Shown: positions 32,650 through 41,587, counted from the stretch's first letter. The stretch: DNA of 64,000 nucleotides from CAWFKW01 sp963816535 (GCA_963816535.1 CAWFKW010000007.1:87136-151135), one strand, 5' to 3'. The notes: a model not told the origin generated them from the sequence alone. A program made the numbers and translations.

Positions 32650-34122
32650 CTAACGCCTGACTTGATAGTTCGGCGCTTCCTTCGTCACCATAACATCATG
32701 AGGATGAGATTCTTTCAATCCCGCGTTTGTTATCTCGATGAACTTGGCATTTGCCTGCAGCTTGGCAATTGTCTCGCAGCCGCAATAGCCCATGGCTGAT
32801 TTAAGTCCGCCCACCATTTGATATATCACATCCGCCAGAGGCCCTTTATAAGGCACCCTGCCCTCGATGCCCTCGGGCACAAGCTTGGATAGCTCCTCTT
32901 CAGGATCCTGGAAGTACCTGTCGCCGCTTCCGGCTTTCATGGCTTCAAGCGAGCCCATGCCGCGGTACATTTTAAAGCTGCGTCCCTCGTAAAGGACCTT
33001 CTCGCCCGGTGATTCTTCCGTGCCGGCAAGCAAGCCGCCTATCATAACGCTATCAGCGCCCGCCGCAATCGCTTTGGGTATATCTCCTGTTTGCTTTATA
33101 CCGCCATCGGAAATAATTGGTATATTATATTTTCTTGCCGCCTCGACCGCATTGAACACAGCCGTGATCTGCGGCATTCCAACGCCTGCAACAATACGCG
33201 TTGTGCAAATTGAACCTGCGCCAATCCCGACTTTCACCGCATCAACTCCCGCCTTAATAAGCTCCAGCGTGCCTTCGGCGGTTGCTACGTTTCCGGCGAT
33301 CAGCTCAATATCAAATTTCTTTTTGATGAGCTTCACCATTTCGATTACGCCTTGTGAGTGTCCGTGCGCGGTATCAACCACTATCACATCAACGCTTGCT
33401 TTAACAAGGGCTTTCACCCTGTCGAGCGTATCGTGAGTCACGCCTACTCCCGCGCCGCATAACAGTCTGCCGTAGCTATCTTTAGCCGCCAGCGGGTGCT
33501 TTTTACGTTTAATAATATCTTTAAACGTAATCAGCCCTTTTATCTTTCCGTTTTTATCCACTACCGGAAGCTTTTCGACCTTGTACTTTTGCAGGATTTT
33601 TTCCGCCTGCAGTAGCGTTGTGCCCACGGGGGCAGTGATGAGGTTTTCCGTGGTCATGAGCTTTTGCACTTTGATCTTTGGATTCGGCTCAAATCGCAGG
33701 TCGCGGTTGGTTAAGATGCCAATCAGCTCGTTTTTATCATTCACTATCGGGAAACCGGAGATCTGGTAGCGTTCCATCAGCCGGTTAGCCTCGCCTACGG
33801 TTTGGTCGGCTTTAAGCGTGATGGGGTCCTGTATCATTCCGCTCTCGCTGCGTTTTACGCGGTCGACTTCCGACGCCTGTTTTTCTATCGACATATTTTT
33901 ATGCAGTATGCCGATGCCGCCCTCGCGCGCCATAGCTATAGCAAGCTCAGATTCCGTGACGGTATCCATAGCGGCCGATAGAATAGGAATGTTGAGATTA
34001 ATGTTGCGTGTTAGACGTGTGGAAACATTTACGTCCCTTGGTAAGACCTTTGATTTTGCCGGGACCAGCAAAATATCATCAAAGGTTATTGCTTTTTCGA
34101 TGATTTTACTTTTATGTGCCAT
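32650..34122 (-). CDS. guaB: Inosine-5'-monophosphate dehydrogenase
   Basis: Oxidises IMP to XMP with NAD+, the committing step of guanine nucleotide synthesis. The 490-residue protein has the usual layout: an N-terminal barrel part (FDDILLVPAKSKVLPRDVNV, LSAAMDTVTESELAIAMARE), two inserted CBS domains (about residues 95-210, e.g. NELIGILTNRDLRF, GKIKGLITFKDIIK), and the catalytic loop IGAGSICTTRIVAGVGMPQ with the nucleophilic Cys. Later come SDGGIKQTGDIPKAIAAGAD and MYRGMGSLEAM. ATG at 34122. Single gene. Confidence 0.97.
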   Translation of the reverse strand: MAHKSKIIEKAITFDDILLVPAKSKVLPRDVNVSTRLTRNINLNIPILSAAMDTVTESELAIAMAREGGIGILHKNMSIEKQASEVDRVKRSESGMIQDPITLKADQTVGEANRLMERYQISGFPIVNDKNELIGILTNRDLRFEPNPKIKVQKLMTTENLITAPVGTTLLQAEKILQKYKVEKLPVVDKNGKIKGLITFKDIIKRKKHPLAAKDSYGRLLCGAGVGVTHDTLDRVKALVKASVDVIVVDTAHGHSQGVIEMVKLIKKKFDIELIAGNVATAEGTLELIKAGVDAVKVGIGAGSICTTRIVAGVGMPQITAVFNAVEAARKYNIPIISDGGIKQTGDIPKAIAAGADSVMIGGLLAGTEESPGEKVLYEGRSFKMYRGMGSLEAMKAGSGDRYFQDPEEELSKLVPEGIEGRVPYKGPLADVIYQMVGGLKSAMGYCGCETIAKLQANAKFIEITNAGLKESHPHDVMVTKEAPNYQVRR

Positions 34123-34179
34123 AGCAAATATAGCAAAAAAGTTTTTAATTTAAAAATACCAAGAAAGAGTAGGGTAAAA

Positions 34180-34215
34180 AACTTTGCCACTAAGACACAA
34201 AAACACAAAGAAAAT
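34180..34215. repeat. GCCACTAAGACACAAAAACACAAAG tract
   Basis: This short tract, located between guaB and the defence-like island, is related to sequences at 18.38 kb (GGCACGAAGACACAAAG) and, inverted, at 39.81 kb (CTTTGTGCCTTGGTGTCTTA). It is a dispersed spacer repeat with no coding value. Confidence 0.6.
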
Positions 34216-34281
34216 ATTAAATAACAAATAGTAAATAATAAAAGAAAATTAACCGCAAAGTTGGAAGAAGCGGAAACCCGT

Positions 34282-34917
34282 TTAACCGACTACTGGTTGA
34301 CTAGAGTTTTCTTTCTTGTAACTCTTTTTTTTCTGCTTAATAAATTTATTAATATTATGTAGCCGTGAAAAATCATAAAGAAGTGATTTTCTCATTTTGA
34401 TATGAAATTCTGTTAAATAATGGAAATGATTAACTCCTTTTTCGTTTAATTTTGTGTCGGTTAGGGAATAATCAACATTTTTAATAAGAAAATTAGCAAA
34501 TTCTCTTATATTCTGGACTATGTCTTCATTTAACCATGTTATTTTTTCCTGTATCTCAATGAGTTCATTTATGAAATTCTTAAATTTTTCAGCAGATTCG
34601 TACATTCGATAAAATTTATATTCACCTTGTCCACGGTATAGATATGTTCTAAAATGATTCAAAAACTTATCTAGTGTGTTATATGAATCAAGCCTTTTGT
34701 TGTATAAAGCCTTATAATATTCATCTATATAAGTTTTTCTGTGTAAAAACCATGATAGAAATAACGAGAAAACTGAAGAAAATGTAATTGCAATAATAAT
34801 AAGTACATTTGTGTCAACTAATTTAAAACCATACCAAAAACCATGTTGTGTGTTTAATACTTTGATACTATCTATAAGTATATAGTTCGCTTGGATCAAT
34901 GAATCTTGATTAATCAT
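34282..34917 (-). CDS. Membrane-anchored helical protein, partner of the PHP/SMC-like ATPase
   Basis: A 211-residue protein with one clear transmembrane helix near the N-terminus (about 37-58, LIIIAITFSSVFSLFLSWFL) and a long, charged, helical remainder (e.g. YKALYNKRLDSYNTLDKFLN, FKNFINELIEIQEKITW). It ends in a Lys-rich tail. No enzymatic motif is visible and I recognise no family. The gene starts 4 bp after the stop of the ATPase, so the two are an operon. The region is more AT-rich than its neighbours. A membrane-acting effector or sensor for the ATPase is a plausible but unproven role. Confidence 0.75.
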   Translation of the reverse strand: MINQDSLIQANYILIDSIKVLNTQHGFWYGFKLVDTNVLIIIAITFSSVFSLFLSWFLHRKTYIDEYYKALYNKRLDSYNTLDKFLNHFRTYLYRGQGEYKFYRMYESAEKFKNFINELIEIQEKITWLNEDIVQNIREFANFLIKNVDYSLTDTKLNEKGVNHFHYLTEFHIKMRKSLLYDFSRLHNINKFIKQKKKSYKKENSSQPVVG

Positions 34918-34921
34918 ATAT

Positions 34922-37900
34922 TTAGATTATGTTGTATTTGTCTTTTCTATTTCTAAAAGCCGGCTCTGTTCCTTCCAATATATCCAACGCCTTTTGTCTA
35001 ATATCAAAAAATTCTATGCTACCTGATTCATAACTGACTACATTTTTGTTATCCTTATCCATTTTTGCATGAATTATTTGTTCGGAATCGCAAACTATTG
35101 CTAAATTTGGATTATGTGTTACTATAATGATTTGTCTTTTAGTTTTAGCCTTTTTTATGAACGGTACTAATTTTTGAAAAACTGTTTCATTATCCAGATT
35201 TTCTTCTGGTTGGTCAATAATAATAGGTCTTAAGTCAACATCAATTAACAAATAGAATATTAACAGAAGAGTTCCTCTCTCACCGGGAGAAAGATTTTCT
35301 ATTCTTCCACCAGCATATGTAATGTCAAATGATGTATCTAAATAATCAAAAGAATATAAATAATTATAGAGACGCGATCTAGAGACACTCCTCAACTGAG
35401 TATCAAGATCTACAGTTGTACTGTTGTCTTTTCCATCCGAATGATTGTTGTTCAACAATTCAATAAGTGTATCTGGCAAGCTAAGCAAACTATTTATATC
35501 GTCCTTGTCTATCTGCTTGATAACTTCATTGAATATTTCTCTGCCTTCCTCAACTCCGTAAAAAGTACCACGTCTATTTTGATTAATCAAATCAAGAAAT
35601 TTGTCATCAAAATTAAACGGGAATTTCAACTTAGAATCAAAAGCAATAAATTCCATAGAACCCAGCCCAAATTCTTTCGCTTGCCCTTCAGCATATACTT
35701 TCGCGTGGTGATACATACTCGGTAAAAGATCCTTCTTTTTTATTTTCAGCTTTAAAATTTCCGAAGCACAAATTTTTCTATTTTCTTTAAATGTCTTTAA
35801 GGTATTTGGTACAACTTCATTAATTCTAAAAAGCTTAGCTTTTAGGTATTCTATTGTGTCTGGTGTATTATCATCGCCAAGTATATCCTTTTTCTTTTTT
35901 TCCCAATTTTTCAAATCTTCAATATATCTTTGGAATTCTCTATCTTTACTACTCAAAGTATCCGAAATCCTCTTGATTTCAATTTCAATTTTGGATAATT
36001 CACTGACAATTCCTTCCCTTTCGGTTTTGGTAATATTTATGTTCTTTGTCAACTGTTCATCAATTGAGTCCAAATCAGCAAGATCTATGCTTAGATTTAT
36101 TAATTTGTTAATATCGATTTTGTATTTTTCTGTTATATAGTTATCATGTAACTCTTTTCTAATATCTTCATAATTCCTTCCAAAAGACTCTAACTTTCCC
36201 TTCGTTAACTCTATTTGTTGCTTATCCTTTATAAGTTCATCTAGATTTAATTGTAACTTATCAAGATCTTCCTTAAGCGTTCTCTCTTTTGCTTGAAATG
36301 ATATCAACTCTTTTTTTGAATCTGAATCTGAGTCAGCCGTCTCTTCCGGTTTTTCCACTTCTTTTGGTTTATACTCTTCGATTGTTTTTAAGAATCTTTC
36401 TTTATCATCATGCTTATTCTTAATTTTTGTTACATTTTCCTCTTTTAATTCAACTTCATACCCCTCAATAGATTGATTAATCTCTTCAAGTCTACTTTTT
36501 TCTTGCATTAGATCACTATCGATTACCTTTGTCCTTATCTTCAATAGTTCCAATAAACTATCAGTACTTTGTTGCTCCTCTCTAGGAATGTGTGAAAAAA
36601 TAACTCTGTCAATTTCACTTTGTAAGCGAGAAACATTTAAATCCTCGCAAAGCTCTTGGACAAATGATTGCGAAAGGTAAACAACTTTTGAATTGTCAAC
36701 CTGTATATGCTCAGGTTTGGGAAACTCCTTTTCATTTTCAAATCCATCATAAAATCGAATCTGAGCTGCATATTTTTCTGATTCTGATAACTGTAAAAAC
36801 TTTTCGGATTTTAAGAATGAGAATTGTTTTTTATCTACATTAGCATTACCTGACATTCCTATAATGTCCGCTAAAGCACTCTTGCCGCTTCCTTTATTAC
36901 CAATGATTGAAACAAGATCAATATTAATAGGAATTTCATCAACATCATCGAACCATTCATTTTCTTTTTGTTTTGTAATCACTTTTATTTGGGTTATGAA
37001 TTTATCCTTATTTTCTTCAACTATTTTCAATTTCGGAGGATTTTCTCCGATGAAAACTCTGCTAGCAGGCTCATGAATTATCTGCTTCAGTCCTTCGAAG
37101 GTTGGGTCGGCTTTTATCCATGTTATTCTACTTCCAGGGAATTTACCATAATCATCTATTTTGTGCGCATCACTCCCTGAAAAAACAGGTTTTGCTTTAC
37201 CGCCAATAGTTTTTAAAAAATTATTGAAATATTTCTCGTTCTTAGTGTTTTTTATTCCAAGAAATAGGTCTACGTTATCCGGAGTTCTTGATTCGAAAAT
37301 ATGAGCTTTTTGCATAAAGTAATTATCATGTAAAGGATGTTCTTCCCAATTCAATTTTTCCAATCCATCACTAGTATCATAAGGCAACGCAATTATACAT
37401 TTTCCCTCCGATATATTTATCAGTGCATCATTCAGTGAAGCAATGGTAATAACAGCAGTCTTTTGACCGAGATTGAGTAAATCTTCATCGCTTAAAAACT
37501 CGGGGTCTTTAAATCCGTGCTTTGCAGCTTTGCTTTTATCAAAACTTTTTGCTACGCTTATGAATGCCTCATTCGAGATTATTTTATCTGCTGAAAAAAT
37601 CTTAAGGGAGTTTTTAAAGTCACTCAAATTTTGAGCCGTTAGTTCATCAGATAATATGGCGTGAATATTCAATCTAAAATCTGTTGGTGCTTCAATTCTA
37701 AGTTCAATTCCTGGTAGAATTGTTTTTGTACATGATATATCAGGATTATCATTCAGAAAACTTCGTAAACCTAAATAGCCATCAAATGTCCAGTAATCCA
37801 TAATCGCGAATACACTGACATCAGAAGAATTGATTTTCTCGACGATTCTTTTGTATGCGTCGTTTATCTCTTGGTCAGTCATTTCTGAAAAAGTTATTCC

Positions 37901-37984
37901 GTCATTCCAATGAAATGACGCTGGCGTATGAATGTGCAAATCCCATTTCCGCCATTCTGAACCTCTTGGATATTTTGAAATCAT
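34922..37984 (-). CDS. PHP-domain/SMC-like AAA ATPase (TrlF-type), probable defence protein
   Basis: A 1020-residue protein. The N-terminus is a PHP metal-dependent phosphoesterase domain: GSEWRKWDLHIHTPASFHW with His17/His19, a PGIELRIE block and FSGSDAHKIDDYGKFPGSR about residue 270. Then an SMC/RecN-like ATPase follows: Walker A IIGNKGSGKSALADI (about 360), a long coiled-coil middle (about 480-730), signature LSPGERGTLLLIFYLLID (about 900) and Walker B RPIIIDQPEENLDNE with IIIVTHNPNLA. This architecture matches proteins annotated as TrlF-family ATPases. PHP plus coiled-coil ATPase fits nucleic-acid-targeting immunity. A strong terminator hairpin isolates the operon upstream. Confidence 0.85.
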   Translation of the reverse strand: MISKYPRGSEWRKWDLHIHTPASFHWNDGITFSEMTDQEINDAYKRIVEKINSSDVSVFAIMDYWTFDGYLGLRSFLNDNPDISCTKTILPGIELRIEAPTDFRLNIHAILSDELTAQNLSDFKNSLKIFSADKIISNEAFISVAKSFDKSKAAKHGFKDPEFLSDEDLLNLGQKTAVITIASLNDALINISEGKCIIALPYDTSDGLEKLNWEEHPLHDNYFMQKAHIFESRTPDNVDLFLGIKNTKNEKYFNNFLKTIGGKAKPVFSGSDAHKIDDYGKFPGSRITWIKADPTFEGLKQIIHEPASRVFIGENPPKLKIVEENKDKFITQIKVITKQKENEWFDDVDEIPINIDLVSIIGNKGSGKSALADIIGMSGNANVDKKQFSFLKSEKFLQLSESEKYAAQIRFYDGFENEKEFPKPEHIQVDNSKVVYLSQSFVQELCEDLNVSRLQSEIDRVIFSHIPREEQQSTDSLLELLKIRTKVIDSDLMQEKSRLEEINQSIEGYEVELKEENVTKIKNKHDDKERFLKTIEEYKPKEVEKPEETADSDSDSKKELISFQAKERTLKEDLDKLQLNLDELIKDKQQIELTKGKLESFGRNYEDIRKELHDNYITEKYKIDINKLINLSIDLADLDSIDEQLTKNINITKTEREGIVSELSKIEIEIKRISDTLSSKDREFQRYIEDLKNWEKKKKDILGDDNTPDTIEYLKAKLFRINEVVPNTLKTFKENRKICASEILKLKIKKKDLLPSMYHHAKVYAEGQAKEFGLGSMEFIAFDSKLKFPFNFDDKFLDLINQNRRGTFYGVEEGREIFNEVIKQIDKDDINSLLSLPDTLIELLNNNHSDGKDNSTTVDLDTQLRSVSRSRLYNYLYSFDYLDTSFDITYAGGRIENLSPGERGTLLLIFYLLIDVDLRPIIIDQPEENLDNETVFQKLVPFIKKAKTKRQIIIVTHNPNLAIVCDSEQIIHAKMDKDNKNVVSYESGSIEFFDIRQKALDILEGTEPAFRNRKDKYNII

Positions 37985-38021
37985 AAATTTTGAATTTTAT
38001 AGTTTTTGTTAAATCAAAAAA

Positions 38022-38054
38022 GGGGACCAAGGCGTAAAACCGCCTTGTATCCCC
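38022..38054 (-). terminator. Intrinsic terminator/attenuator upstream of the PHP-ATPase operon
   Basis: On the minus strand GGGGATACAAGGCG pairs with CGCCTTGGTCCCC around GTTTTA and is followed by TTTTTT. It lies only 38 bp before the ATPase start codon. It may simply end transcription from the DUF559 gene or act as an attenuator; a 29-nt conserved segment precedes it (38075-38103). Confidence 0.8.
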
Positions 38055-38074
38055 TATCACAAACATAAAAGTAA

Positions 38075-38103
38075 CTTTTTACAAAAACAATGATTTATTG
38101 GGA
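38075..38103 (-). repeat. 29-nt leader repeat, copy 1
   Basis: CTTTTNACAAANNCAATGAT followed by TTATTGGGA occurs here and at 39407-39435 with 26 of 29 matches, in the same orientation. In both places an intrinsic-terminator-like hairpin follows 20-21 bp away (read on the minus strand), and then the start codon of a minus-strand gene: the PHP-ATPase here, the exported protein at the other copy. It could be a promoter/leader of a small terminated transcript. Confidence 0.55.
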
Positions 38104-38259
38104 TTGCGGGCAGCGAACCCCCATCTCAAATCATTTTATTTTCAGAATATTCTATGTATGTAAGCTATTGTGAATGCAAGCCTTTAGTCCCCCCTAAGGG
38201 GGGATTGGATTTTTCAAACAAAATTCATCTTCTCTATGAACTATATGCAATCTTTAAAA

Positions 38260-38643
38260 TTATCTTTCACGGGGGTTCTGCTTTTTATCCGCTATTTCTT
38301 TTTTAATTTTTTCAAGAACATTATACATATCTTCGTACACCATTTCATTTGTAAAACGTAAGAATGATATTCCCAAATTCTCTATTTCAGATTGTCTGCG
38401 TTTGTCATATTCTATTTCTTCGTCTGATAAATGAGTCGCTCCATCTATCTCAATGGCAAGTCTTTGCTCAGGAGCAAAAAAATCAACCACAAATGGACCC
38501 ACGCCATATTGTCTTAGAAATCTTTGACCAAGTAATTTCTTATTCTTTAACTGAAGCCATATAAGGACTTCCGCTTTTGTCATGTTGTTTCTTAGCTTTC
38601 TTCTTTTCTCTTTCTCGGTCGCTTTGTTATATATTGCTGTCAT
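38260..38643 (-). CDS. DUF559 endonuclease-fold protein
   Basis: A 127-residue protein of the DUF559 family, which has a very-short-patch-repair-like (restriction endonuclease) fold. Typical features: KRRKLRNNMTKAEVLIWLQL, GQRFLRQYGVGPFVVDFFAP, EQRLAIEIDGATHLSDEE, DKRRQSEIENLGISFLRFTN. VVDFF and IEIDGATH supply the acidic residues of the presumed metal site. The family is widespread and its role is not firmly known. It is AT-rich and lies beside the PHP-ATPase module. CCCCCCTaaGGGGGG (38191-38204) lies between its stop and the repeat at 38075. Confidence 0.88.
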   Translation of the reverse strand: MTAIYNKATEKEKRRKLRNNMTKAEVLIWLQLKNKKLLGQRFLRQYGVGPFVVDFFAPEQRLAIEIDGATHLSDEEIEYDKRRQSEIENLGISFLRFTNEMVYEDMYNVLEKIKKEIADKKQNPRER

Positions 38644-38663
38644 ACAGATCTGCGATTCTCAAT

Positions 38664-39275
38664 TTAATACGTTACAAAAGTTCCGACCATATCATAATAG
38701 TCCTGCAGGAGCGCGCGCCTGTCATAAGCTCTTACAGTACCCGGGTCATAGACGCCTAAATTCGTACTGTGGATAAACAGCCTGATCCCGATACAATAAG
38801 CTCCTGATGAAACTGCATAAACAGTTTCATAGTAGTAGTTGCCGGCAGCCGCTTCATCACGTTCAGCAACAGTATATGCGACGCCGCCTGCCGTTGTGCC
38901 GGGTATTTCAGTTATTGACGTCCCGCTTTCCAGAAAATTTTTAGCGCTGGAGCCTGTGGGAAGCCACTCTACGCTTATATATGAATCGTCTATAAGGTTT
39001 GTGCCGGTGGTAAAGGCCGCAGGAACCTCAAAAGAAACCCCGGGTATTGATCCCGATGTCAAAAAAGTATAAGTATATGATGTGTTTTTAGTATAAGAGC
39101 TCATGTACTTAATTGAAAATCCAATCGCGCTGTTTTTATACTTCTTCCATACGGCGTTAATATTCGTAACGTTAGCGATTGATTTCCCGCTGTAACCCGT
39201 TGTGAGATCACCTGAGCAGAATGTAAGAGCCGGCATGAAAACAATTAAAGCAAATAAAAATAATGTTTTTTTCAT
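38664..39275 (-). CDS. Exported protein of unknown function
   Basis: I chose the ATG at 39275 (MKKTLFLFALIVFMPALTFC), which begins a normal signal peptide; an in-frame TTG/ATG region 48 bp upstream adds an unlikely leader. The product has 203 residues. A Cys follows ALTF, so a lipoprotein is possible but the box is poor. The mature part contains WKKYKNSAIGFSIKYMSSYT and YISVEWLPTGSSAKNFLESG, resembling PsbP-like or DUF1795-like envelope proteins, a weak impression only. The gene lies between the two copies of the 29-nt leader repeat. Confidence 0.6.
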   Translation of the reverse strand: MKKTLFLFALIVFMPALTFCSGDLTTGYSGKSIANVTNINAVWKKYKNSAIGFSIKYMSSYTKNTSYTYTFLTSGSIPGVSFEVPAAFTTGTNLIDDSYISVEWLPTGSSAKNFLESGTSITEIPGTTAGGVAYTVAERDEAAAGNYYYETVYAVSSGAYCIGIRLFIHSTNLGVYDPGTVRAYDRRALLQDYYDMVGTFVTY

Positions 39276-39347
39276 ATTTTTTATTCTGGTTTTTATATTA
39301 TTAAATACTGAAACTCTTAACAAACCCGGTTATCCGATATAAAAATA

Positions 39348-39388
39348 GGGGCATCAGTCTTAATTACTTATTAAAACTATTTGCCCCT
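39348..39388 (-). terminator. Terminator-like hairpin upstream of the exported protein
   Basis: On the minus strand AGGGGCA pairs with TGCCCCT, extended inward by AGTtTTAAT/ATTAAgACT, and followed by ATTTTTATA. It is placed 73 bp before the exported-protein start and just after the second 29-nt leader repeat. Confidence 0.65.
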
Positions 39389-39406
39389 GGGCAATAATAA
39401 AATATT

Positions 39407-39435
39407 CTTTTAACAAATTCAATGATTTATTGGGA
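39407..39435 (-). repeat. 29-nt leader repeat, copy 2
   Basis: Second copy of the segment at 38075-38103, differing at 3 of 29 positions. Together with the hairpin at 39348-39388 it forms the same leader-plus-terminator arrangement seen before the PHP-ATPase gene. Confidence 0.55.
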
Positions 39436-39514
39436 AAACATGACCAGCCCTCAGCAAGGCTTCTGCCTGATGGCGTGTCTTTCATGGCAGGGATTGTTGT
39501 TTATTATGATGGTT

Positions 39515-39932
39515 TTTTTGTACGACCCCTATAGGGGTCGAATGTCTGTAGATGAAAATTTTCTATAAACGTACGACTCCAAAGGAGTCGAACAGCCCGA
39601 ACTCCTAAAAGGGCGGTTGGGAATTCTATTATAGAACAAACCATTATAGAAAATTAATTTTTGGCGAGAGAATATTTTCAATGGGGGTTTATCTTTTATA
39701 GGCGCCGAATATTGGAGTCCCAAACTGTCCGCCGCGGCGGATTGGGACTCAGGATAGAAAGATATGTCAAAGGCATGCCTTTGACCTACAAGACTTATAG
39801 CTATTTTTTCTTTGTGCCTTGGTGTCTTAGTGGCGGGAATTCTTATAGGGCAAAGCAAATCATTCAATTTATTATTCAAAGTCTGGATTCCCGCCGGAGT
39901 TTATCCCGCACTTGATGCGGGGCGGGAATGAC
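39515..39932. repeat. Cluster of dispersed hairpin repeats
   Basis: Gene-free. CGACCCCTATAGGGGTCG (39522-39540) and CGACTCCAAAGGAGTCG (39574-39590) are perfect or near-perfect hairpins flanked by TTTTCTATAA/TTATAGAAAA arms, forming one composite repeat. Next comes CTTTGTGCCTTGGTGTCTTA (39812), then GATTCCCG..CGGGAATGACA (39889-39931) with an inner ATCCCGCacttgatGCGGGG. Two frames of 84-116 codons across this area have repeat-derived, unprotein-like translations. Confidence 0.65.
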
Positions 39933-39938
39933 AGCAGG

Positions 39939-40835
39939 TTAACTACAGTCAGGTTCTTCGCAGCCGCCGTCTTTTCTTTCTGTTTCAAGAGTTATGTGAC
40001 TGATATTTAAATGTTCAAGTTCGTGTTTCAATTTATCTTTTATCGCGCTTTCCTCTTTAATATCTATTTCGTTACCCAGTACTAAATGCGCGGTCAACGC
40101 ATTTTCTGTCGTGCTCAGCGCCCATACATGGATATGGTGAATTTCTTCAATGCCCGAAACCTTTGACGCGCAGTCGGTTACATCTTTCATGTTTATGCCG
40201 CGCGGCACTCCGTCAAGCGTAAGCCGGAGGCTCTCCCTCAAAAGCTTCCATGTGCCAAAGAGAATAACTATCGCTATGGCAATGCTCAGAAGCGGGTCAA
40301 CCCAATACAGCTTAGTATAGAAAATAATAATTCCGCCGGCAACCAGTCCGAGCGATACAACCGCGTCTGACATAAGATGGAGGTAAGCGCTTTTGATGTT
40401 AATATCGCGCTCTTTATCCTTAAGAAACATTAAGGCGGTAACGCCATTAATGATAATTCCAATAGCCGCAACAATAGCTATCACTCCGCCCGGGAGCGGC
40501 TCGGGCTGAAACAAGCGATGGAACGCTTCAAAGCTGATTGCGCCAATAGAAACAAGCAGCACTACTGCATTTAAAAGCGCTACAAGTATTGTTGTTTTCC
40601 TGTAGCCGTAAGTATATTTTTTGTTTGGTTTAACGCTCAGCAATCTGAAAGCAACAAGTGAAAGAGCAAGACTTGCAACGTCGGCAAGATTGTGGCCCGC
40701 ATCGGAGAGCAGAGAGAGCGAGTTAATATAAAACCCGGCAATTATTTCTATTAGAACAAATAAAACATTAAGCGTAATCCCTATAATAAATGCGCGGTCA
40801 ATGTTCTGTTTATTTGCGTGGTTATGGTCGTGCAA
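39939..40835 (-). CDS. Cation diffusion facilitator (CDF) family transporter
   Basis: Inner-membrane divalent-metal/proton antiporter exporting Zn2+ or similar ions. The 298-residue protein has a His-rich start (MHDHNHANKQN) and six transmembrane helices. The metal-site motifs are SLLSDAGHNLADVASLALSL in helix II and HLMSDAVVSLG in helix V. The cytoplasmic C-terminal domain has GVPRGINMKDV and EEIHHIHVWALST. It ends GGCEEPDCS, a Cys-containing tail. The HxxxD-type ligand set (His/Asp) favours zinc, but the metal is not certain. Single gene. Confidence 0.92.
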   Translation of the reverse strand: MHDHNHANKQNIDRAFIIGITLNVLFVLIEIIAGFYINSLSLLSDAGHNLADVASLALSLVAFRLLSVKPNKKYTYGYRKTTILVALLNAVVLLVSIGAISFEAFHRLFQPEPLPGGVIAIVAAIGIIINGVTALMFLKDKERDINIKSAYLHLMSDAVVSLGLVAGGIIIFYTKLYWVDPLLSIAIAIVILFGTWKLLRESLRLTLDGVPRGINMKDVTDCASKVSGIEEIHHIHVWALSTTENALTAHLVLGNEIDIKEESAIKDKLKHELEHLNISHITLETERKDGGCEEPDCS

Positions 40836-40989
40836 GCTTATTACGGGAGCCTTTCTTTAATCGTCATTATTTCGGATTCGTGTTTCATTATACAAATATA
40901 AGGAATACTGTTTGATGGATTTCAGGAATAAATAAGGAGCGTTTTTTGCGGCTCGTTCGGGGAACGAGCCCTACCGAAGCAATAAAGGG

Positions 40990-41496
40990 TTACTTCCCTT
41001 TCTTCCATGTTCTTGCCATGAAGCGGCCTCCGGCGCCGGAGAGATGATGTATTGCACGCGCGGCATTGCGCCGGCGCGCCTCATCTGATTTAAGCGCTGC
41101 GAAATATCTTAGTATTTCCTTTTGACGGCTGGGCGTTAACTCTTTCCATGCCGATTTCGCTTTCGGAGTTTTGTTTAATTGTTTACCGAACCATATTGGA
41201 ATTGGGTGCATTGGTCCGTTACGGTATGCTGAATCAAATTCGACCTCAACTTTTACTTTATCGTTAACCTTTGTGCCGGATGCTTTGCGCACAACTCCGG
41301 CCAGGTAAAGATAGTAACTTCCGTCGCCGACGGGCATCATATTGATACGCCATGCATTTTCCGGTTTTCCGTTTACGCGAACAAGAACGGGCATTGGTTT
41401 ACGCCAGCCGGATTTTATTTTTGCGGCCCTGGTTTTGCTTACCAGAACAAACGGATTAACGTCGCGTATTTTTATCTCTGCGTTAAATTTTATCAT
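40990..41496 (-). CDS. DUF1905/YdeI (OmdA-like) protein
   Basis: A 168-residue soluble protein combining an N-terminal DUF1905 beta-barrel (about 1-90; VRVNGKPENAWRINMMPVGD, YYLYLAGVVRKASG, VKVEVEFD) and a C-terminal bacteriocin-protection/YdeI-OmdA helical motif (about 110-160; SAWKELTPSRQKEILRYFAA, RRNAARAIHHL). Such proteins are common in Bacteroidota, and YdeI-type homologues are linked to peptide resistance. Single gene. Confidence 0.8.
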   Translation of the reverse strand: MIKFNAEIKIRDVNPFVLVSKTRAAKIKSGWRKPMPVLVRVNGKPENAWRINMMPVGDGSYYLYLAGVVRKASGTKVNDKVKVEVEFDSAYRNGPMHPIPIWFGKQLNKTPKAKSAWKELTPSRQKEILRYFAALKSDEARRRNAARAIHHLSGAGGRFMARTWKKGK

Positions 41497-41587
41497 GGAT
41501 AGCGCTATGATAATAAAAAAATATTCATATTAAAAAGATTTAATAAGCGGCGGGAATCAATTTAAATCCCCCACATTCGTCATAGAC

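Noticed and set aside
39529..39915. Two opposite frames of 84 and 116 codons
   Set aside because: Both run through hairpin repeats and their translations have no protein-like pattern.
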